From Agromyces sp. NDB4Y10 (GTDB lineage: Bacteria > Actinomycetota > Actinomycetes > Actinomycetales > Microbacteriaceae): 64,000 bases of DNA. Shown here in pieces: positions 13,185 to 24,126 of the stretch; position 1 is the stretch's first letter, and the number at the start of each line of letters is the position of its first letter. The notes below the pieces were generated by a model. It was not told where the DNA came from, searched no databases, and saw only the letters and a program-made list of their open reading frames with translations. Position numbers and translations under genes: made by a program. The stretch lies in assembly GCF_001620055.1 (NCBI RefSeq), contig NZ_LQGY01000025.1:62001-126000 (forward strand), in the 5' to 3' direction.

Positions 13185-14374
13185 GCGCACTGCGCCAGTT
13201 CACGTCCGAGTCCGTCACCGAGGGGCACCCCGACAAGATCTGCGACCAGGTCTCCGACGCGATCCTCGACGCGCTGCTCTCGGTCGACCCGCACGCGCGC
13301 GTGGCGGTCGAGACCCTCGTCACGACGGGGCTCGTGCACGTGGCCGGCGAGGTGTCGACGTCGGGCTACGTCGAGATCCCGGCGATCGTCCGCGATCGCA
13401 TCACGTCGATCGGCTACGACTCCTCCGACGTGTGGTTCGACGGACGGTCGTGCGGCGTGTCGGTGTCGATCGGCGGGCAGTCGCCCGACATCGCGCAGGG
13501 CGTCGACCACGCCTACGAGTCGCGCGAGGGCGCGAGCATCGACGAGCTCGACCGGCAGGGCGCCGGCGACCAGGGCATCATGTTCGGCTACGCGGTCCGC
13601 GAGACGCCCGAGCTGATGCCGGTGCCGATCTGGCTCGCGCACCGCCTCGCCGAGCGGCTGGCGCGCGTGCGCAAGCAGGGCGAGCTCGACTACCTGCGTC
13701 CCGACGGCAAGACGCAGGTGACCATCGGCTACGAGGGGCAGACGGCCCGCACGATCGAGACGGTGGTGCTGTCGACGCAGCACTCGCCGAGCGTCTCCAC
13801 CGAGCAGCTCCGCGCCGAGGTCGAGGAACTCGTGATCCGGCCCGTGCTCGACACCGTCGAACTGGCCCGGCCCGACCTGAAGGTGCTCATCAACCCGACC
13901 GGTCGATTCGAGATCGGCGGTCCGCAGGGCGATGCCGGGCTCACCGGCCGCAAGATCATCATCGACACGTACGGCGGCGCGAGCCGCCACGGCGGCGGCG
14001 CCTTCAGCGGCAAGGACCCGTCGAAGGTGGATCGTTCGGCCGCGTACGCCATGCGCTGGGTCGCGAAGAACGCCGTCGCGGCGGGGCTCGCCGACCGCCT
14101 CGAGCTGCAGGTGGCCTACGCGATCGGCGCCGCCGCGCCCGTCGGGCTCTACGTCGAGACGTTCGGCACCGGGCACGTGCCCGAGGACCGCATCATCGAG
14201 TCGATCCGCGAGGTCTTCGACCTGCGGCCCGCGGCGATCATCCGCGACCTCGACCTGCTGCGCCCGATCTACGCCGACACCGCGACGTACGGTCACTTCG
14301 GTCGCGAGCTGCCCGCCTTCACGTGGGAGCGCCTCGACCGCGTCGACGACCTCCGCGCCGCCGCCGGGCTCTGA
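13181..14374 (+). CDS. metK: S-adenosylmethionine synthase
   Basis: 397 residues. Begins with [20 protein letters not shown], the ATP-binding N-terminal motif, and carries the glycine-rich [17 protein letters not shown] signature near residues 267-283. Makes SAM from methionine and ATP. The ATG is part of ATGA shared with coaBC, with AAGGAAC upstream. Confidence 0.98.
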   Translation: MSALRQFTSESVTEGHPDKICDQVSDAILDALLSVDPHARVAVETLVTTGLVHVAGEVSTSGYVEIPAIVRDRITSIGYDSSDVWFDGRSCGVSVSIGGQSPDIAQGVDHAYESREGASIDELDRQGAGDQGIMFGYAVRETPELMPVPIWLAHRLAERLARVRKQGELDYLRPDGKTQVTIGYEGQTARTIETVVLSTQHSPSVSTEQLRAEVEELVIRPVLDTVELARPDLKVLINPTGRFEIGGPQGDAGLTGRKIIIDTYGGASRHGGGAFSGKDPSKVDRSAAYAMRWVAKNAVAAGLADRLELQVAYAIGAAAPVGLYVETFGTGHVPEDRIIESIREVFDLRPAAIIRDLDLLRPIYADTATYGHFGRELPAFTWERLDRVDDLRAAAGL

Positions 14375-14375
14375 C

Positions 14376-16331
14376 GTGGCCGGGGGGCCGGTGGCGAGGG
14401 TCCTCGTCGACTCGCCCCTGCCGCAGCTGGACCAGCTGCTGGACTACCGGGTGCCCGACCGGCTCGCGCCGTCCGCCGTCCCGGGAGTGCGCGTCCGCGT
14501 GCCGCTCCGGTCGGGCGGACGCATCGCCCAGGGCTGGATCGTGGAGCTCGCCGACCGGAGCGAGTTCCGCGGCGAGCTGAGCGAGGTCGAGGGCGTCGTC
14601 GGCGACGTGCCCCTGCTCACGCCCGAGCTGTGGCGCCTGGCGCGAGCTGCGGCCGATCGCGCCGCGGGCAACGCGAGCGACATCCTGCGGCTGGCGATCC
14701 CCGCTCGCTACGTCCGCGCCGAGAAGGCCTGGCTGGCCGACCCGGGCGACCCGGGGCCGCTTCCCGAGCGTCCCGCGCCGTTCGCCCAGTACGAGCCGGG
14801 TCGCCTCGAACGCGGCCTGGCCGGGGGCGAGCGGATGGCGCTCATCGCCGATGCGCGCCCGGTCCGCCTCGCGTCCGGTACCTGGGTGGGCGCGTGGGCG
14901 GCCACGCTCGCGACGGCCGCCGCGCACGTCCTCGCCGACGATCGCTCGGCGGTGCTGGCGGTGCCCGACTACCGCGACCAGGAGCAGCTCCAGGCGGCCC
15001 TCGCCGAGGTCGTCGATCCTCGCCGGACCCTGCGGACCGACGCCCGGCAGACCGGGCAGGAGCGGTACCGCGCGTTCCTCGACTCGACGGGCGATGCGGC
15101 CCGCGTGGTCGTCGGCAACCGGTCGACGGTCTACGCGCCCGCGGCGCGGCTCGGCCTCATCGCGGTCTACGACGACGGCGACCCGCTGCACGCGGAGCCG
15201 CTGGCACCCGGCGTGCACGCGCGCGACGCCGCGCTCATCCGGCAGGAGCAGTCGGACGCCGCGCTCGTCTTCCTCGGCCACAGCCGGAGCGTCGAGGTGC
15301 AGCGGCTGGTGGGGCTCGGGTGGGTGCACGAGGTGCCCCTGCGCCGCGGCATCCGACCCCGGATCGTGCTCACCGAGCAGCAGCCCGCCGCCGCGAGCGG
15401 CGGTGCCCGCATCCCCTCGACCGCGTGGCGCGACGCCCAGGAGGCGGTGGCGCAGGGGCCGGTGCTCGTGCAGGTGGCCCGCCCCGGCCACACGCCGATG
15501 CTCGTGTGCGACCGCTGCCGCGAGCCGGCGCGATGCACGGCGTGCGGCGGCGCGATCGTCGTGTCGCGAGCGGGCGGAGGTCCGGCATGCACGCTCTGCG
15601 GCACGAGCGCCGCCGGGTGGAGCTGCCCGGTGTGCGAGTCGACCGCGCTCCGCGCGGCCGTGGTCGGCGCGAGCCGCACCGCGGAGGAGCTCGGCCGCGC
15701 CTTCCCGCGTTCGCGCGTGGTGGTCTCCGACGGCGATCGCCCGATGCTCCGGGTCGGTCCCGAGCCGCAACTCGTGGTGGCGACGCGCGGGGCCGAACCG
15801 GTCGCCGACGGCGGCTACCGGGCGATCCTGCTCCTCGACGGTGAGCGGATGCTGCTGCGCGAATCCCTCCGCGTCGCCGAGGACTGCCTGCGGTGGTGGT
15901 CCGATGCGGCGGCCCTCGCGGCTCCGGGCGCACCCGTCCACCTCGTCGGCGTGGGCGGCGCGCTCGGCACCGCGCTCGCGACCTGGTCGCAGCCGGGCTG
16001 GGCGGCCGGCGAACTGGAGGCCCGGCGGGCCCTGCGGTTCCCGCCGGCGGTCCGGATGGCGTCGGTGTCGTCGTCGCCCGAGCGTCTCGCCCGGGCGCTC
16101 GAGCGCATCGGCGCGATCGACGGCGTCGACGTGCTCGGTCCCGTGCCGGCAGAGGAGGGCCTCGAGCGCGCGATCGTGCGGTTCGGGTACGGCGTGGGTG
16201 CGGAGGTGGCGGCGGCCCTGAAGGCCGAGGCGATCCGCGCCGCGACCGAGCGGCGGCGACCCGTCGCCGGGCGCCGCCCGGGTCGTCCGCCGACGCTGCG
16301 GGTGCGGATGGACGATCCCGACCTGCCGTGA
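14376..16331 (+). CDS. priA: PriA-like primosomal protein N' without helicase motifs
   Basis: 651 residues from a GTG one base after metK. The N-terminal 3'-DNA-binding domain (LDQLLDYRVP) and a zinc region with eight cysteines in four CxxC pairs (Cys378 to Cys420) identify PriA. The Walker A site has no GxGKT: the matching region reads ASGTWVGAWAATLATAAA, and no DEAH box is seen. This loss is known for actinobacterial PriA, whose members are annotated as probable replication restart proteins unlikely to have helicase activity. It may still recognise forks and recruit partners. A second in-frame GTG at 14391 is an alternative start. Confidence 0.85.
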   Translation: MAGGPVARVLVDSPLPQLDQLLDYRVPDRLAPSAVPGVRVRVPLRSGGRIAQGWIVELADRSEFRGELSEVEGVVGDVPLLTPELWRLARAAADRAAGNASDILRLAIPARYVRAEKAWLADPGDPGPLPERPAPFAQYEPGRLERGLAGGERMALIADARPVRLASGTWVGAWAATLATAAAHVLADDRSAVLAVPDYRDQEQLQAALAEVVDPRRTLRTDARQTGQERYRAFLDSTGDAARVVVGNRSTVYAPAARLGLIAVYDDGDPLHAEPLAPGVHARDAALIRQEQSDAALVFLGHSRSVEVQRLVGLGWVHEVPLRRGIRPRIVLTEQQPAAASGGARIPSTAWRDAQEAVAQGPVLVQVARPGHTPMLVCDRCREPARCTACGGAIVVSRAGGGPACTLCGTSAAGWSCPVCESTALRAAVVGASRTAEELGRAFPRSRVVVSDGDRPMLRVGPEPQLVVATRGAEPVADGGYRAILLLDGERMLLRESLRVAEDCLRWWSDAAALAAPGAPVHLVGVGGALGTALATWSQPGWAAGELEARRALRFPPAVRMASVSSSPERLARALERIGAIDGVDVLGPVPAEEGLERAIVRFGYGVGAEVAAALKAEAIRAATERRRPVAGRRPGRPPTLRVRMDDPDLP

Positions 16332-16396
16332 CCGGGCGACGACCCGGCTGCCGGACCGGCCGGCGCGGGCCCGCCCGACGGCTGGGATGATGGAGT

Positions 16397-17329
16397 GTGC
16401 CCCAGCTCCGCATCGTCTTCGCGGGAACCCCCGCCGCCGCCGTCCCCTCGCTCGAACGGCTCGCCGCCTCCGCGCACGAGGTGGTGGGCGTGGTCACCCG
16501 GCCGCCCGCGCCGCTCGGCCGAAAGCGCGTGCTCACGCCGTCGCCCGTCGCGGCGACCGCGACCCGCCTGGGCATCCCGGTGATCGATGCGGCGCGCCTC
16601 GACGACGAGGCCACGGCGCGGATCGCCGCCCTCCGTCCGGACCTCGGCGTCATCGTCGCGTACGGCGGGCTGGTGCGCGAGCCCCTGCTCTCCACGCCCG
16701 CGCACGGCTGGATCAACCTGCACTTCTCCGCGCTGCCCGCCTGGCGCGGCGCGGCCCCCGTCCAGCGCGCGCTCATCGCCGGCGACGCGGAACTCGGCGC
16801 CTCCGTGTTCCGGCTCGTGCCCGAGCTGGACGCGGGCGACGTCTACGCGGTGCGGACCCGCCCCGTCGAGCCGGGTGAGACGGCCGGGGCGGCGCTCGAG
16901 TCGCTCGCGGCATCCGGTGCCGACCTCGTCGCCGACGTCGTCGAGGCGATCGCGGACGGCTCGGCGGTCGCCGGCCCGCAGCGGGGCGAGGCCACGTTCG
17001 CACCGAAGCTCACCATCGACGACGGCCGCCTCGATTGGACGCGCCCGACCGTGGAGGTCGACGCGCGATACCGCGGCGTCACCCCGGACCCGGGCGCGCA
17101 CCCCGAGGTCGACGGGATCCGGCTGAAGGTGCTCGAGGCGGGGCCCGCGGCATCCGTCGACCCGCCGCGCCTCGCACCGGGGGAGGTGCGCGGCGAGCGG
17201 CGCCGCGTGCTCGTGGGCACGGCCGACGGGGCGCTGGAGCTCCGGCGCGTCCAGCCCGCGGGCCGGACCGCGATGGCCGCGGCCGACTGGTGGCGCGGCC
17301 TCGGGGTCGACCGGGCGGTGGCCCGATGA
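16397..17329 (+). CDS. fmt: Methionyl-tRNA formyltransferase
   Basis: 310 residues. Starts [18 protein letters not shown] and has the catalytic-loop region [20 protein letters not shown] near residues 105-124. Adds the formyl group from 10-formyl-THF to initiator Met-tRNA. The GTG at 16397 lies 65 bases after priA; GGAG just upstream is too close to act as a normal ribosome site, and GATGAT at 16386-16391 is a poor -10 element, so the start signal is unclear. The stop overlaps rsmB (ATGA). The peptide deformylase gene often found nearby is not in this window. Confidence 0.95.
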   Translation: MPQLRIVFAGTPAAAVPSLERLAASAHEVVGVVTRPPAPLGRKRVLTPSPVAATATRLGIPVIDAARLDDEATARIAALRPDLGVIVAYGGLVREPLLSTPAHGWINLHFSALPAWRGAAPVQRALIAGDAELGASVFRLVPELDAGDVYAVRTRPVEPGETAGAALESLAASGADLVADVVEAIADGSAVAGPQRGEATFAPKLTIDDGRLDWTRPTVEVDARYRGVTPDPGAHPEVDGIRLKVLEAGPAASVDPPRLAPGEVRGERRRVLVGTADGALELRRVQPAGRTAMAAADWWRGLGVDRAVAR

Positions 17330-18807
17330 GCGCATCGGGCAGCGGTCGCAGCGATCGTCGACCGGCCGGCGGCGGCCGCGGAGGCGGCACGGGTCGGGGC
17401 GCACGACCCGATCGCGTGGCGCGCTCCCGCATCGTAGCGTACGAGGTGCTCGAGGCCGTGCGCGACTCCGACGCCTACGCCAACCTGCTCCTGCCGACGC
17501 GCATCGAGCGGGCGCGCCTGAGCGAAGCGGATGCCGCGTTCGCCACCGAGCTCACATACGGCACGCTGCGCATGCAGGGCTTCTACGACGCCGTGATCGC
17601 CCTCGCCGCCGGCCGCCCCACGGCGCAGGTGGACCCGCCGGTGCTCGACGTCCTGCGACTCGGCGTGCACCAGTTGCTCGCGACCCGGGTGGCGACGCAC
17701 GCCGCCGTGAACGAGTCGGTCGCGCTCGCGCGGCGCGTCGCTCCGGCGGCGGCCGGGTTCGTGAACGCGGTCCTCCGCACGGTCTCGCGGCGCGAGGCCG
17801 ACGCCTGGCGGAGCCTGGTCGCCGACGAGGCGGGGGCGCCGGACGAAGCGCTCGCGGCGGTCCACTCCCATCCGGTCTGGGTGGTGCGCGCCCTGCGCAC
17901 GGCGCTCGAGCGGGAGGGACGCGGCGAGGAGCTCGTGGCGCTGCTCGAGGCCGACAACGCCGCACCGCGCGTGAACCTCGTCTCGCTGCCCGGACTGGCG
18001 GAGCCGCCCGCCGAACTCGGCGAGCCGGACCGCTACTCGCCCGTCGGCCTGACGGCGCCCGAGCCGCTCCGCCTCGTCGCCGAGCACGAGGGCCGCGTGC
18101 GCGTGCAGGACGAGGGTTCGCAGCTCGCCGCGCTCGCGCTCAGCCGGGTCGCGCCCGTCCGTCCGGGGGAGCGGTGGCTCGACCTGTGCGCGGGTCCCGG
18201 CGGGAAGACCGCGCTGCTCGCCGCCGAGGCGCTCGCCGGCGGCGCGTCGCTCGTCGCGAACGAGGTGGTTCCGGCCCGCGCCGAGCTCGTGCGCCGGGCG
18301 GTCGCCGCGGTGCCCGCGGACGTTCCGGTCGACGTCGCCGACGGCCGCGACCTCGATCCCGCCGAGCGCGGTGCTCCGGAGGGATTCGACCGCATCCTCC
18401 TCGACGCGCCCTGCACCGGCCTCGGCGCGCTGCGTCGGCGGCCCGAGGCCAGGTGGCGCAAGGCGCCCGCGGATGTCGCCGAGCTGACCGAACTGCAGGG
18501 CGAACTGGCCGACTCGGCGTTCCGGGCGCTCGCTCCGGGCGGCGTGCTCGCGTACGTGACGTGCTCGCCGCACGCCTCCGAGACGCACGGAACCCTGGGG
18601 CGCGCGCTCGCGCGGTGGGGCGCCGAGGCCGAGCTGCTCGACACGGCCGACGTGGTGCAGTCGCTGTCGCGGCATCCGCTCGATCTCGCGGGCGACGGCC
18701 GGACGGTGCAGCTCTGGCCGCATCGCCACGGAACCGACGCCATGTTCATCGCCCTCGTGCGTCGCGCCGGGTCCGACCGGCCGTCCGGCGACGAGCCCGC
18801 TCGGTAG
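17326..18807 (+). CDS. rsmB: 16S rRNA m5C967 methyltransferase RsmB/Sun
   Basis: 493 residues. A glycine/arginine-rich N-terminus (about 30 residues) leads into a NusB-like RNA-binding domain, then a SAM methyltransferase domain with [15 protein letters not shown], motif [10 protein letters not shown] (Cys363) and motif [12 protein letters not shown] (Cys413, the likely nucleophile). The ATG is in ATGA shared with fmt. The TAG stop at 18805-18807 also forms the first half of the likely rpe -10 element. Confidence 0.93.
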   Translation: MSASGSGRSDRRPAGGGRGGGTGRGARPDRVARSRIVAYEVLEAVRDSDAYANLLLPTRIERARLSEADAAFATELTYGTLRMQGFYDAVIALAAGRPTAQVDPPVLDVLRLGVHQLLATRVATHAAVNESVALARRVAPAAAGFVNAVLRTVSRREADAWRSLVADEAGAPDEALAAVHSHPVWVVRALRTALEREGRGEELVALLEADNAAPRVNLVSLPGLAEPPAELGEPDRYSPVGLTAPEPLRLVAEHEGRVRVQDEGSQLAALALSRVAPVRPGERWLDLCAGPGGKTALLAAEALAGGASLVANEVVPARAELVRRAVAAVPADVPVDVADGRDLDPAERGAPEGFDRILLDAPCTGLGALRRRPEARWRKAPADVAELTELQGELADSAFRALAPGGVLAYVTCSPHASETHGTLGRALARWGAEAELLDTADVVQSLSRHPLDLAGDGRTVQLWPHRHGTDAMFIALVRRAGSDRPSGDEPAR

Positions 18808-18816
18808 GCTGGCGGC
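18805..18816 (+). promoter_or_regulatory. Leaderless promoter of rpe (TAGGCT, 6-nt spacer)
   Basis: TAGGCT at 18805-18810 ends six bases before the rpe ATG and there is no Shine-Dalgarno sequence between, so transcription probably starts at the first codon. The first three bases are the rsmB stop codon. Confidence 0.6.
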
Positions 18817-19512
18817 ATGACGACGCGGATCAACCCGAGCATCCTCGCTGCCGACTTCGCCAACCTCGAACGCGAGCTCGGGCGCATCGCGACCGCCGAC
18901 CTCGTGCACGTCGACGTCATGGACAACCACTTCGTGCCGAACCTCACGTTCGGCCTGCAGATGGTGACCCGTCTGCAGGAGGTCTCGCCCATCCCGCTCG
19001 ACGTGCACCTCATGATCGACGACCCGGACCGGTGGGCCCCGGCGTACGCCGAGGCGGGCGCGTTCTCGGTCACGTTCCACGCCGAGGCGGCGGGGGAGCC
19101 CGTCGCGCTCGCGCGGAAGCTCCGCTCCATCGGCGCCCGCGCGGGCATCGCGTTGAAGCCGGGCACGGATGCCGCGCCCTACCTCGACCTCCTGCCGGAG
19201 TTCGACCAGGTGCTCGTGATGACGGTCGAGCCGGGATTCGGCGGTCAGTCGTTCATCCACGAGACGATGCCGAAGCTCACCCGCGTCGCCGACGCCGTGC
19301 ACGCCGCCGGCCTCGACGTCTGGTTGCAGGTCGACGGCGGCATCACGGAGGAGACGATCGGCATCGCCGCGGAGGCGGGAGCCGACACGTTCGTCGCCGG
19401 TTCGCATGTCTTCAACGGCGACGTGCCCGCCGAGCGCATCGAGGCGCTGCGGGCCGCGGTGGCCGCGCACCCGCACGAGCACCCGCGCGGGCATGGCGCG
19501 GCGCACCGGTAG
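18817..19512 (+). CDS. rpe: Ribulose-phosphate 3-epimerase
   Basis: 231 residues. [16 protein letters not shown] at the start, [16 protein letters not shown] for metal binding, and [10 protein letters not shown] near the end are the epimerase signatures. Interconverts ribulose-5-phosphate and xylulose-5-phosphate in the pentose phosphate pathway. The C-terminal tail is rich in histidine ([14 protein letters not shown]), which may bind metal or be incidental. Confidence 0.97.
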   Translation: MTTRINPSILAADFANLERELGRIATADLVHVDVMDNHFVPNLTFGLQMVTRLQEVSPIPLDVHLMIDDPDRWAPAYAEAGAFSVTFHAEAAGEPVALARKLRSIGARAGIALKPGTDAAPYLDLLPEFDQVLVMTVEPGFGGQSFIHETMPKLTRVADAVHAAGLDVWLQVDGGITEETIGIAAEAGADTFVAGSHVFNGDVPAERIEALRAAVAAHPHEHPRGHGAAHR

Positions 19513-19521
19513 TCTGGACGG
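19510..19521 (+). promoter_or_regulatory. Leaderless promoter of hisE (TAGTCT, 6-nt spacer)
   Basis: TAGTCT at 19510-19515 is followed by six bases and then the hisE GTG. The TAG is the rpe stop codon. No ribosome binding site is present, which fits a leaderless message. Confidence 0.6.
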
Positions 19522-19785
19522 GTGAAGACCTTCGACGACCTCTTCGTCGAGCTCAGCGACAAGGCCAGGACCCGCCCGGCGGGCTCCGGCACCGTGCGCC
19601 AGCTCGACGCCGGCGTGCACGCCATCGGCAAGAAGATCGTCGAGGAGGCCGCCGAGGTGTGGATGGCGGCCGAGTACCAGTCCGACGCCGACACGGCCGA
19701 GGAGATCTCGCAGCTGCTCTACCACCTGCAGGTGCTGATGCTCGCGAAGGGGCTCACGCCGGCCGACGTGTACCGACATCTCTGA
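19522..19785 (+). CDS. hisE: Phosphoribosyl-ATP pyrophosphohydrolase
   Basis: 87 residues, monofunctional as in other actinobacteria. The metal-binding [16 protein letters not shown] region and [15 protein letters not shown] identify the MazG-like all-alpha HisE fold. Carries out the second step of histidine synthesis. The GTG start follows from the leaderless promoter position. Confidence 0.95.
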   Translation: MKTFDDLFVELSDKARTRPAGSGTVRQLDAGVHAIGKKIVEEAAEVWMAAEYQSDADTAEEISQLLYHLQVLMLAKGLTPADVYRHL

Positions 19786-19832
19786 TCACGTCCATGACCG
19801 CAGATCAGTTCCGTCGACACGAAAGCCAGGGA

Positions 19833-20672
19833 ATGCTCCGAATCGCCGTGCCCAACAAGGGCTCGCTCTCCGACACCGCCGCGCAGATGCTCTACGAGGC
19901 CGGGTACACCGGTCGCCGCGACTCGCGTGAGCTCATCGTCGCCGACCCCCGCAACGGGGTCGAGTTCTTCTACCTCCGTCCGCGCGACATCGCCACCTAC
20001 GTCGGTTCCGGCGCGCTCGACGTGGGCATCACGGGGCGCGACCTGCTCCTCGACTCGGGTTCGGAGGCCGGTGAGATCGCCTCCCTCGGGTTCGGCGACT
20101 CGACGTTCCGGTTCGCCGGCCCGCCCGGCGCCTTCGACACGCTCGACGACCTCGAGGGCGTGCGCGTGGCCACGAGCTACCCGGGCCTCGTGGGCGACTT
20201 CCTCGCCCGGCACGGCGTGACCGCGAAGCTCGTCAAGCTCGACGGCGCCGTCGAATCCGCGGTGCGGCTCGGCGTGGCCGACGCGGTGGCCGACGTGGTC
20301 TCCACGGGTTCGACCCTGCGCAAGGCCGGGCTCGACATCTTCGGTCCCGTCATCCTCGAGTCCGAGGCCGTGCTCATCGGCTCGGGCGTCGAGCGGCCCG
20401 GCACCCAGACCCTCGTCCGGCGCCTCCAGGGCGTGCTCGTCGCGCGCCAGTACGTGCTCGTCGACTACGACGTCCCGGTGACCCACCTCGAGGCGGCCAC
20501 TGCGGTCGCGCCGGGCTTCGAGTCGCCCACGGTCTCGCCGCTGCACGACCCCGAGTGGGTCGCCGTCCGCGTCATGATCCCGCGCGTCGACGTGAACCAC
20601 GTCATGGACGAACTGTACGAGCTGGGCGCGCGCGCGATCCTCGTGAGCGCCATCCACGCGGCACGTCTGTGA
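19833..20672 (+). CDS. hisG: ATP phosphoribosyltransferase, long form
   Basis: 279 residues from the ATG at 19833 ([14 protein letters not shown]). The periplasmic-binding-like catalytic domain holds [14 protein letters not shown] and the PRPP loop [14 protein letters not shown]; the last 75 residues (from about 205) form the regulatory ACT-like domain of the long, histidine-inhibited HisG. No hisZ is needed for this form. AGGGA just before the ATG is close, and an upstream ATG at 19795 in frame would add 12 poorly conserved residues. Follows hisE in the usual actinobacterial order. Confidence 0.95.
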   Translation: MLRIAVPNKGSLSDTAAQMLYEAGYTGRRDSRELIVADPRNGVEFFYLRPRDIATYVGSGALDVGITGRDLLLDSGSEAGEIASLGFGDSTFRFAGPPGAFDTLDDLEGVRVATSYPGLVGDFLARHGVTAKLVKLDGAVESAVRLGVADAVADVVSTGSTLRKAGLDIFGPVILESEAVLIGSGVERPGTQTLVRRLQGVLVARQYVLVDYDVPVTHLEAATAVAPGFESPTVSPLHDPEWVAVRVMIPRVDVNHVMDELYELGARAILVSAIHAARL

Positions 20673-20681
20673 GGTGAGCGG

Positions 20682-21443
20682 ATGTCGCTGGCCGTCCGTG
20701 TGATCCCGTGCCTCGACGTGGCCGCCGGCCGCGTCGTCAAGGGCGTGAACTTCCTCAACCTGCGCGACGCGGGCGACCCCGTGGAGCTCGCGGCGAAGTA
20801 CGCCGCGCAGGGCGCCGATGAGCTGACCTTCCTCGACGTCACCGCGACGGTGGACGACCGGTCGACGACGTACGACATGGTGCAGCGCGTCGCCGAGCAG
20901 GTGTTCATCCCGCTCACCGTGGGCGGCGGCGTGCGCTCGACCGACGACGTCGCGCGGCTGCTCGGCCACGGTGCCGACAAGATCGGCGTGAACAGCGCCG
21001 CGATCGCGCGGCCGGAGCTCATCGCCGAGATCGCCGACCGGTTCGGCGCGCAGGTCTGCGTGCTCTCGCTCGACGTCAAGCGATCCGACCGCACCGCGTC
21101 GGGCTTCGTCGTCACGACGCACGGCGGCCGCACCGAGACCGACCTCGACGCGCTCGAGTGGGCCCGCCGGGCCATCGAGCTCGGCGCGGGCGAACTGCTC
21201 GTGAACTCGATCGACGCCGACGGCACGAAGGCCGGCTTCGACCTCGAGCTCGTCGGGCTGATGCACGAGCTGTCCTCCGTGCCCGTGATCGCCTCCGGCG
21301 GCGCCGGCGCGCTCGAGCACTTCGCTCCGGCGATCGCGGCGGGAGCCGACGCCGTGCTCGCGGCATCCGTGTTCCACAACGGCGAGCTCACCATCGGCGA
21401 GGTGAAGCGCGCCCTCGAGGCCGACGGGAGGACCGTCCGATGA
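20682..21443 (+). CDS. hisF: Imidazole glycerol phosphate synthase, cyclase subunit
   Basis: 253 residues, TIM barrel. [18 protein letters not shown] holds the first catalytic Asp and LSLDVKRSD the second; the second-half phosphate-binding motif is in [10 protein letters not shown]. Needs HisH for ammonia, and hisH, hisA, hisB, hisC and hisD are not near, so the pathway is split. The stop overlaps hisI (ATGA). Confidence 0.97.
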   Translation: MSLAVRVIPCLDVAAGRVVKGVNFLNLRDAGDPVELAAKYAAQGADELTFLDVTATVDDRSTTYDMVQRVAEQVFIPLTVGGGVRSTDDVARLLGHGADKIGVNSAAIARPELIAEIADRFGAQVCVLSLDVKRSDRTASGFVVTTHGGRTETDLDALEWARRAIELGAGELLVNSIDADGTKAGFDLELVGLMHELSSVPVIASGGAGALEHFAPAIAAGADAVLAASVFHNGELTIGEVKRALEADGRTVR

Positions 21444-21868
21444 CCTACGCAGGCGACGAGGAGCTCGAGTCGGAGACCGAGCGCTGGGCGCCGGATGCCA
21501 CCGCGGTGGACCGGGCCGCGTTCGACCGCGACGGACTGCTGCCCGCGATCATCCAGCAGTGGGACACCGGCGAGGTGCTCATGCTCGGCTGGATGGACCG
21601 CGAGGCGATGCGCCGCACGCTCACCGAGGGCCGGGTCACCTTCTGGTCGCGGTCGCGGCAGGAGTACTGGCGCAAGGGCGACACCTCCGGACACGCGCAG
21701 TACGTCAGGTCCGCGGCGCTCGACTGCGACGCCGACGTGCTGCTGGTCAAGGTCGAGCAGGTCGGCGTGGCCTGCCACACCGGAACCCGCACCTGCTGGG
21801 ACGGCGACCCGCTCGACGTCGTCGTCGGCCACCCCGACGGACCCGCCCGCGACGGAGGAACCCCATGA
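21440..21868 (+). CDS. hisI: Phosphoribosyl-AMP cyclohydrolase
   Basis: 142 residues. The conserved core [18 protein letters not shown], the metal ligands DCDAD, and [10 protein letters not shown] are all present. Opens the adenine ring in the third step of histidine synthesis. An N-terminal extension of about 25 acidic residues precedes the fold. Overlaps hisF upstream and trpE downstream (ATGA at 21865-21868). Confidence 0.96.
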   Translation: MTYAGDEELESETERWAPDATAVDRAAFDRDGLLPAIIQQWDTGEVLMLGWMDREAMRRTLTEGRVTFWSRSRQEYWRKGDTSGHAQYVRSAALDCDADVLLVKVEQVGVACHTGTRTCWDGDPLDVVVGHPDGPARDGGTP

Positions 21869-23400
21869 CGGCCGCCCGAACCGCGACCACGCGCCTCGAC
21901 GACTTCACCGCCCTGCTGCAGGGACGCCGTGTCGTGCCGGTCGTGCGCGAGCTCTTCGCCGACGGCGAGACGCCGGTCGGCATCTACCGCAAGCTGGCGG
22001 GGGGCCGGCCCGGCACGTTCCTCCTCGAGTCGGCCGAGCAGGGCGGCATCTGGTCGCGCTACTCCTTCGTCGGCGCGGGCTCGTACGGCGTGCTCACGGA
22101 GCGCGACGGTGCGGTCGAGTGGCTCGACTACGGCATGTCGCGCGAGCGCGCCCTGGGCGAGGCGTCCGGGGACCGGGCCCCGCTCGCCGCCCTCGAAGCG
22201 GTCCACGAGCGCTGGGCGACCGAGGACGTGCCCGGTGCGCCGCCCCTCACCGGCGGGCTCGTCGGCTTCATCGGCTGGGAGGCGATCCGGCAGATCGAGC
22301 ACCTGCCGAACCGGCCGCCGGCGGACTACGCGATGCCCGGGCAGGCGTTCTCGTTCGTCTCCGAGCTCGTCGTCATCGACCACCGCACGGGCACCGTGCA
22401 GCTCGTGGCATCCGTCCTGAACGATCGCGAGGAGCCCGCCGAGACGCTGTGGGCGGACGCGCAGGCCCGCCTGGACCGCATGCAGGAGGCGCTCGCGACG
22501 CCCGCCGAGGCCTACCTCGCCGAGATCGACCTGGCGCGCGCGCCGGAACCGCGTCACCGCACCGAGAAGGCCGACTTCCTCGCGGCGGTCGAGCGCTCGA
22601 AGCACTACATCCACGAGGGCGACATCTTCCAGGTCGTGGTGTCGCAGCGGTTCGAGCAGGATGCCACGGCGGACCCGATCGACGTCTACCGGGTGCTGCG
22701 CAGCCTCAACCCGAGTCCGTACATGTACCTGCTGCACCTCGAGGCCCCGACCGGCGAACCGTACTGGATCGTCGGCTCGTCACCCGAGGCGCTCGTCAAG
22801 GTCGAGGACGGCCGGGTGTACACCCACCCGATCGCCGGGTCGAAGCCCCGCGGCGGGACGCCCGAGGACGACGCCGACCTCGAGGCCGAGCTCATCGCCG
22901 ATCCGAAGGAGCAGGCCGAGCACCTCATGCTCGTCGACCTCGCCCGCAACGACCTCGCCAAGGTGTGCACCGCCGGCAGCGTCGAGGTGACCGAGTTCAT
23001 GCGCGTCGAGCGGTTCAGCCACATCATGCACCTCGTCTCGTCGGTCGAGGGCGACCTCCGCGACGACGCGAACGCGGTCGACGTGTTCCGTGCGACCTTC
23101 CCCGCGGGCACGCTCTCCGGCGCGCCGAAGCCGCGAGCGCTCGAGATCATCGACGAGCTCGAACCGGCCCAACGGGGCCTGTACGGCGGCGTCGTCGGCT
23201 ACTTCGGCTTCGGCGGCGATGCCGACCTCGCCATCGCGATCCGCACCGCGACCATCTCGGGCGGCATCGCACGCGTGCAGGCCGGGGGCGGGCTCGTCGC
23301 CGACTCCGACCCGGAATCGGAGTACCAGGAGTCGGTCAACAAGGCGGCGGCGCCGCTGCGCGCCGTCGCCGTCGCGAACGCCATGCGGCGGGTGGGCTGA
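21865..23400 (+). CDS. trpE: Anthranilate synthase component I
   Basis: 511 residues. FLLES with a serine further on (residues 52-64) is the tryptophan-binding feedback motif, and the catalytic domain has [19 protein letters not shown] and [10 protein letters not shown]. The enzyme makes anthranilate from chorismate and is probably inhibited by tryptophan. The glutaminase partner trpG is not next to it, and trpD is also absent. Translationally coupled to hisI. No attenuator-like leader peptide can exist here because hisI runs right up to the start. Confidence 0.97.
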   Translation: MTAARTATTRLDDFTALLQGRRVVPVVRELFADGETPVGIYRKLAGGRPGTFLLESAEQGGIWSRYSFVGAGSYGVLTERDGAVEWLDYGMSRERALGEASGDRAPLAALEAVHERWATEDVPGAPPLTGGLVGFIGWEAIRQIEHLPNRPPADYAMPGQAFSFVSELVVIDHRTGTVQLVASVLNDREEPAETLWADAQARLDRMQEALATPAEAYLAEIDLARAPEPRHRTEKADFLAAVERSKHYIHEGDIFQVVVSQRFEQDATADPIDVYRVLRSLNPSPYMYLLHLEAPTGEPYWIVGSSPEALVKVEDGRVYTHPIAGSKPRGGTPEDDADLEAELIADPKEQAEHLMLVDLARNDLAKVCTAGSVEVTEFMRVERFSHIMHLVSSVEGDLRDDANAVDVFRATFPAGTLSGAPKPRALEIIDELEPAQRGLYGGVVGYFGFGGDADLAIAIRTATISGGIARVQAGGGLVADSDPESEYQESVNKAAAPLRAVAVANAMRRVG

Positions 23401-23404
23401 GCGC

Positions 23405-24091
23405 ATGCGCCCCGAGCGGATGAAGCTGCCCGCGATCCTCGGCCTGCTGGCCGGCTCGGGCCTCGCCCTGCTCGCGTGGAGCCAGACCTGGTTCACCGCG
23501 CGGCTCGTGGACGGCCAGGCCACCGCGGGCGGAGCGACCGCACTCGAGGTCGGGGGAGCGGTCGCCTCGCCGGCGCTCGCCGCGCTCGCGCTGGCGGGCC
23601 TCGCACTGGCCGGAGCCCTCGCGATCGCGGGGCCCGTGATCCGGGTGGTGCTCGGCCTGCTCGCCCTCGCCCTCGGCGGAAGCGTCGTCCTCGCCTCCGC
23701 ATTCGCACTCGGCGACCCGGTCCGGGCCGTGGCCCCCGCCGTCGCCGAGGCCACGGGCGTGGCGGGCGCGGAGCCGACCGCCGAGCTCGTCGCCGGCGTC
23801 GCCGCCTCGGCGTGGCCCTTCGCCGCGATCCTCGGCGGCGTCCTCATCGCCGTGGCGGGCCTCGTGGTGATCGTCACGGGCCGCACCTGGCCGACGTCGC
23901 GCCGATACGGCGGCGGCGCGCGACTGGCGCCCGACGCGCCGCGCGGCGGGGTGCCCGCCTCGGACCGGGCCGTCGACGACTGGGACGGGCTCAGCCGCGG
24001 CGACGACCCCACCGCCGGCGAGACGGAGCCGACTCCCGACGACGCCGAGGGCACGGGCGACGGCCACGAGGCACCCGGCCGCACCCGGTAG
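23405..24091 (+). CDS. Trp biosynthesis-associated membrane protein (Trp_oprn_chp family)
   Basis: 228 residues, four hydrophobic segments (about 8-26, 45-70, 72-97 and 128-155), the second and third extremely alanine- and leucine-rich, then a polar acidic tail. The WSQTWF motif after the first helix and the position directly after trpE match the actinobacterial family Trp_oprn_chp (PF09534). Its function is unknown; constant linkage to trpE suggests a membrane role tied to aromatic amino acids. The TAG stop at 24089-24091 starts the -10 element of the next promoter. Confidence 0.88.
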   Translation: MRPERMKLPAILGLLAGSGLALLAWSQTWFTARLVDGQATAGGATALEVGGAVASPALAALALAGLALAGALAIAGPVIRVVLGLLALALGGSVVLASAFALGDPVRAVAPAVAEATGVAGAEPTAELVAGVAASAWPFAAILGGVLIAVAGLVVIVTGRTWPTSRRYGGGARLAPDAPRGGVPASDRAVDDWDGLSRGDDPTAGETEPTPDDAEGTGDGHEAPGRTR

Positions 24092-24126
24092 ACTCTCCAC
24101 GACCCCCATCGCACAGAAGGAGCACC
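24089..24126 (+). promoter_or_regulatory. Internal trp promoter (TAGACT) and ribosome site
   Basis: TAGACT at 24089-24094, overlapping the previous stop codon, followed about 26 bases later by AGAAGGAG (24115-24122) and the ATG at 24127. This would let the small membrane protein and trpCBA be transcribed separately from trpE. Confidence 0.5.

Noticed and set aside
21865-21920. Trp attenuator or leader peptide before trpE
   Set aside because: hisI overlaps the trpE start, leaving no leader; no tryptophan-rich small frame is seen.
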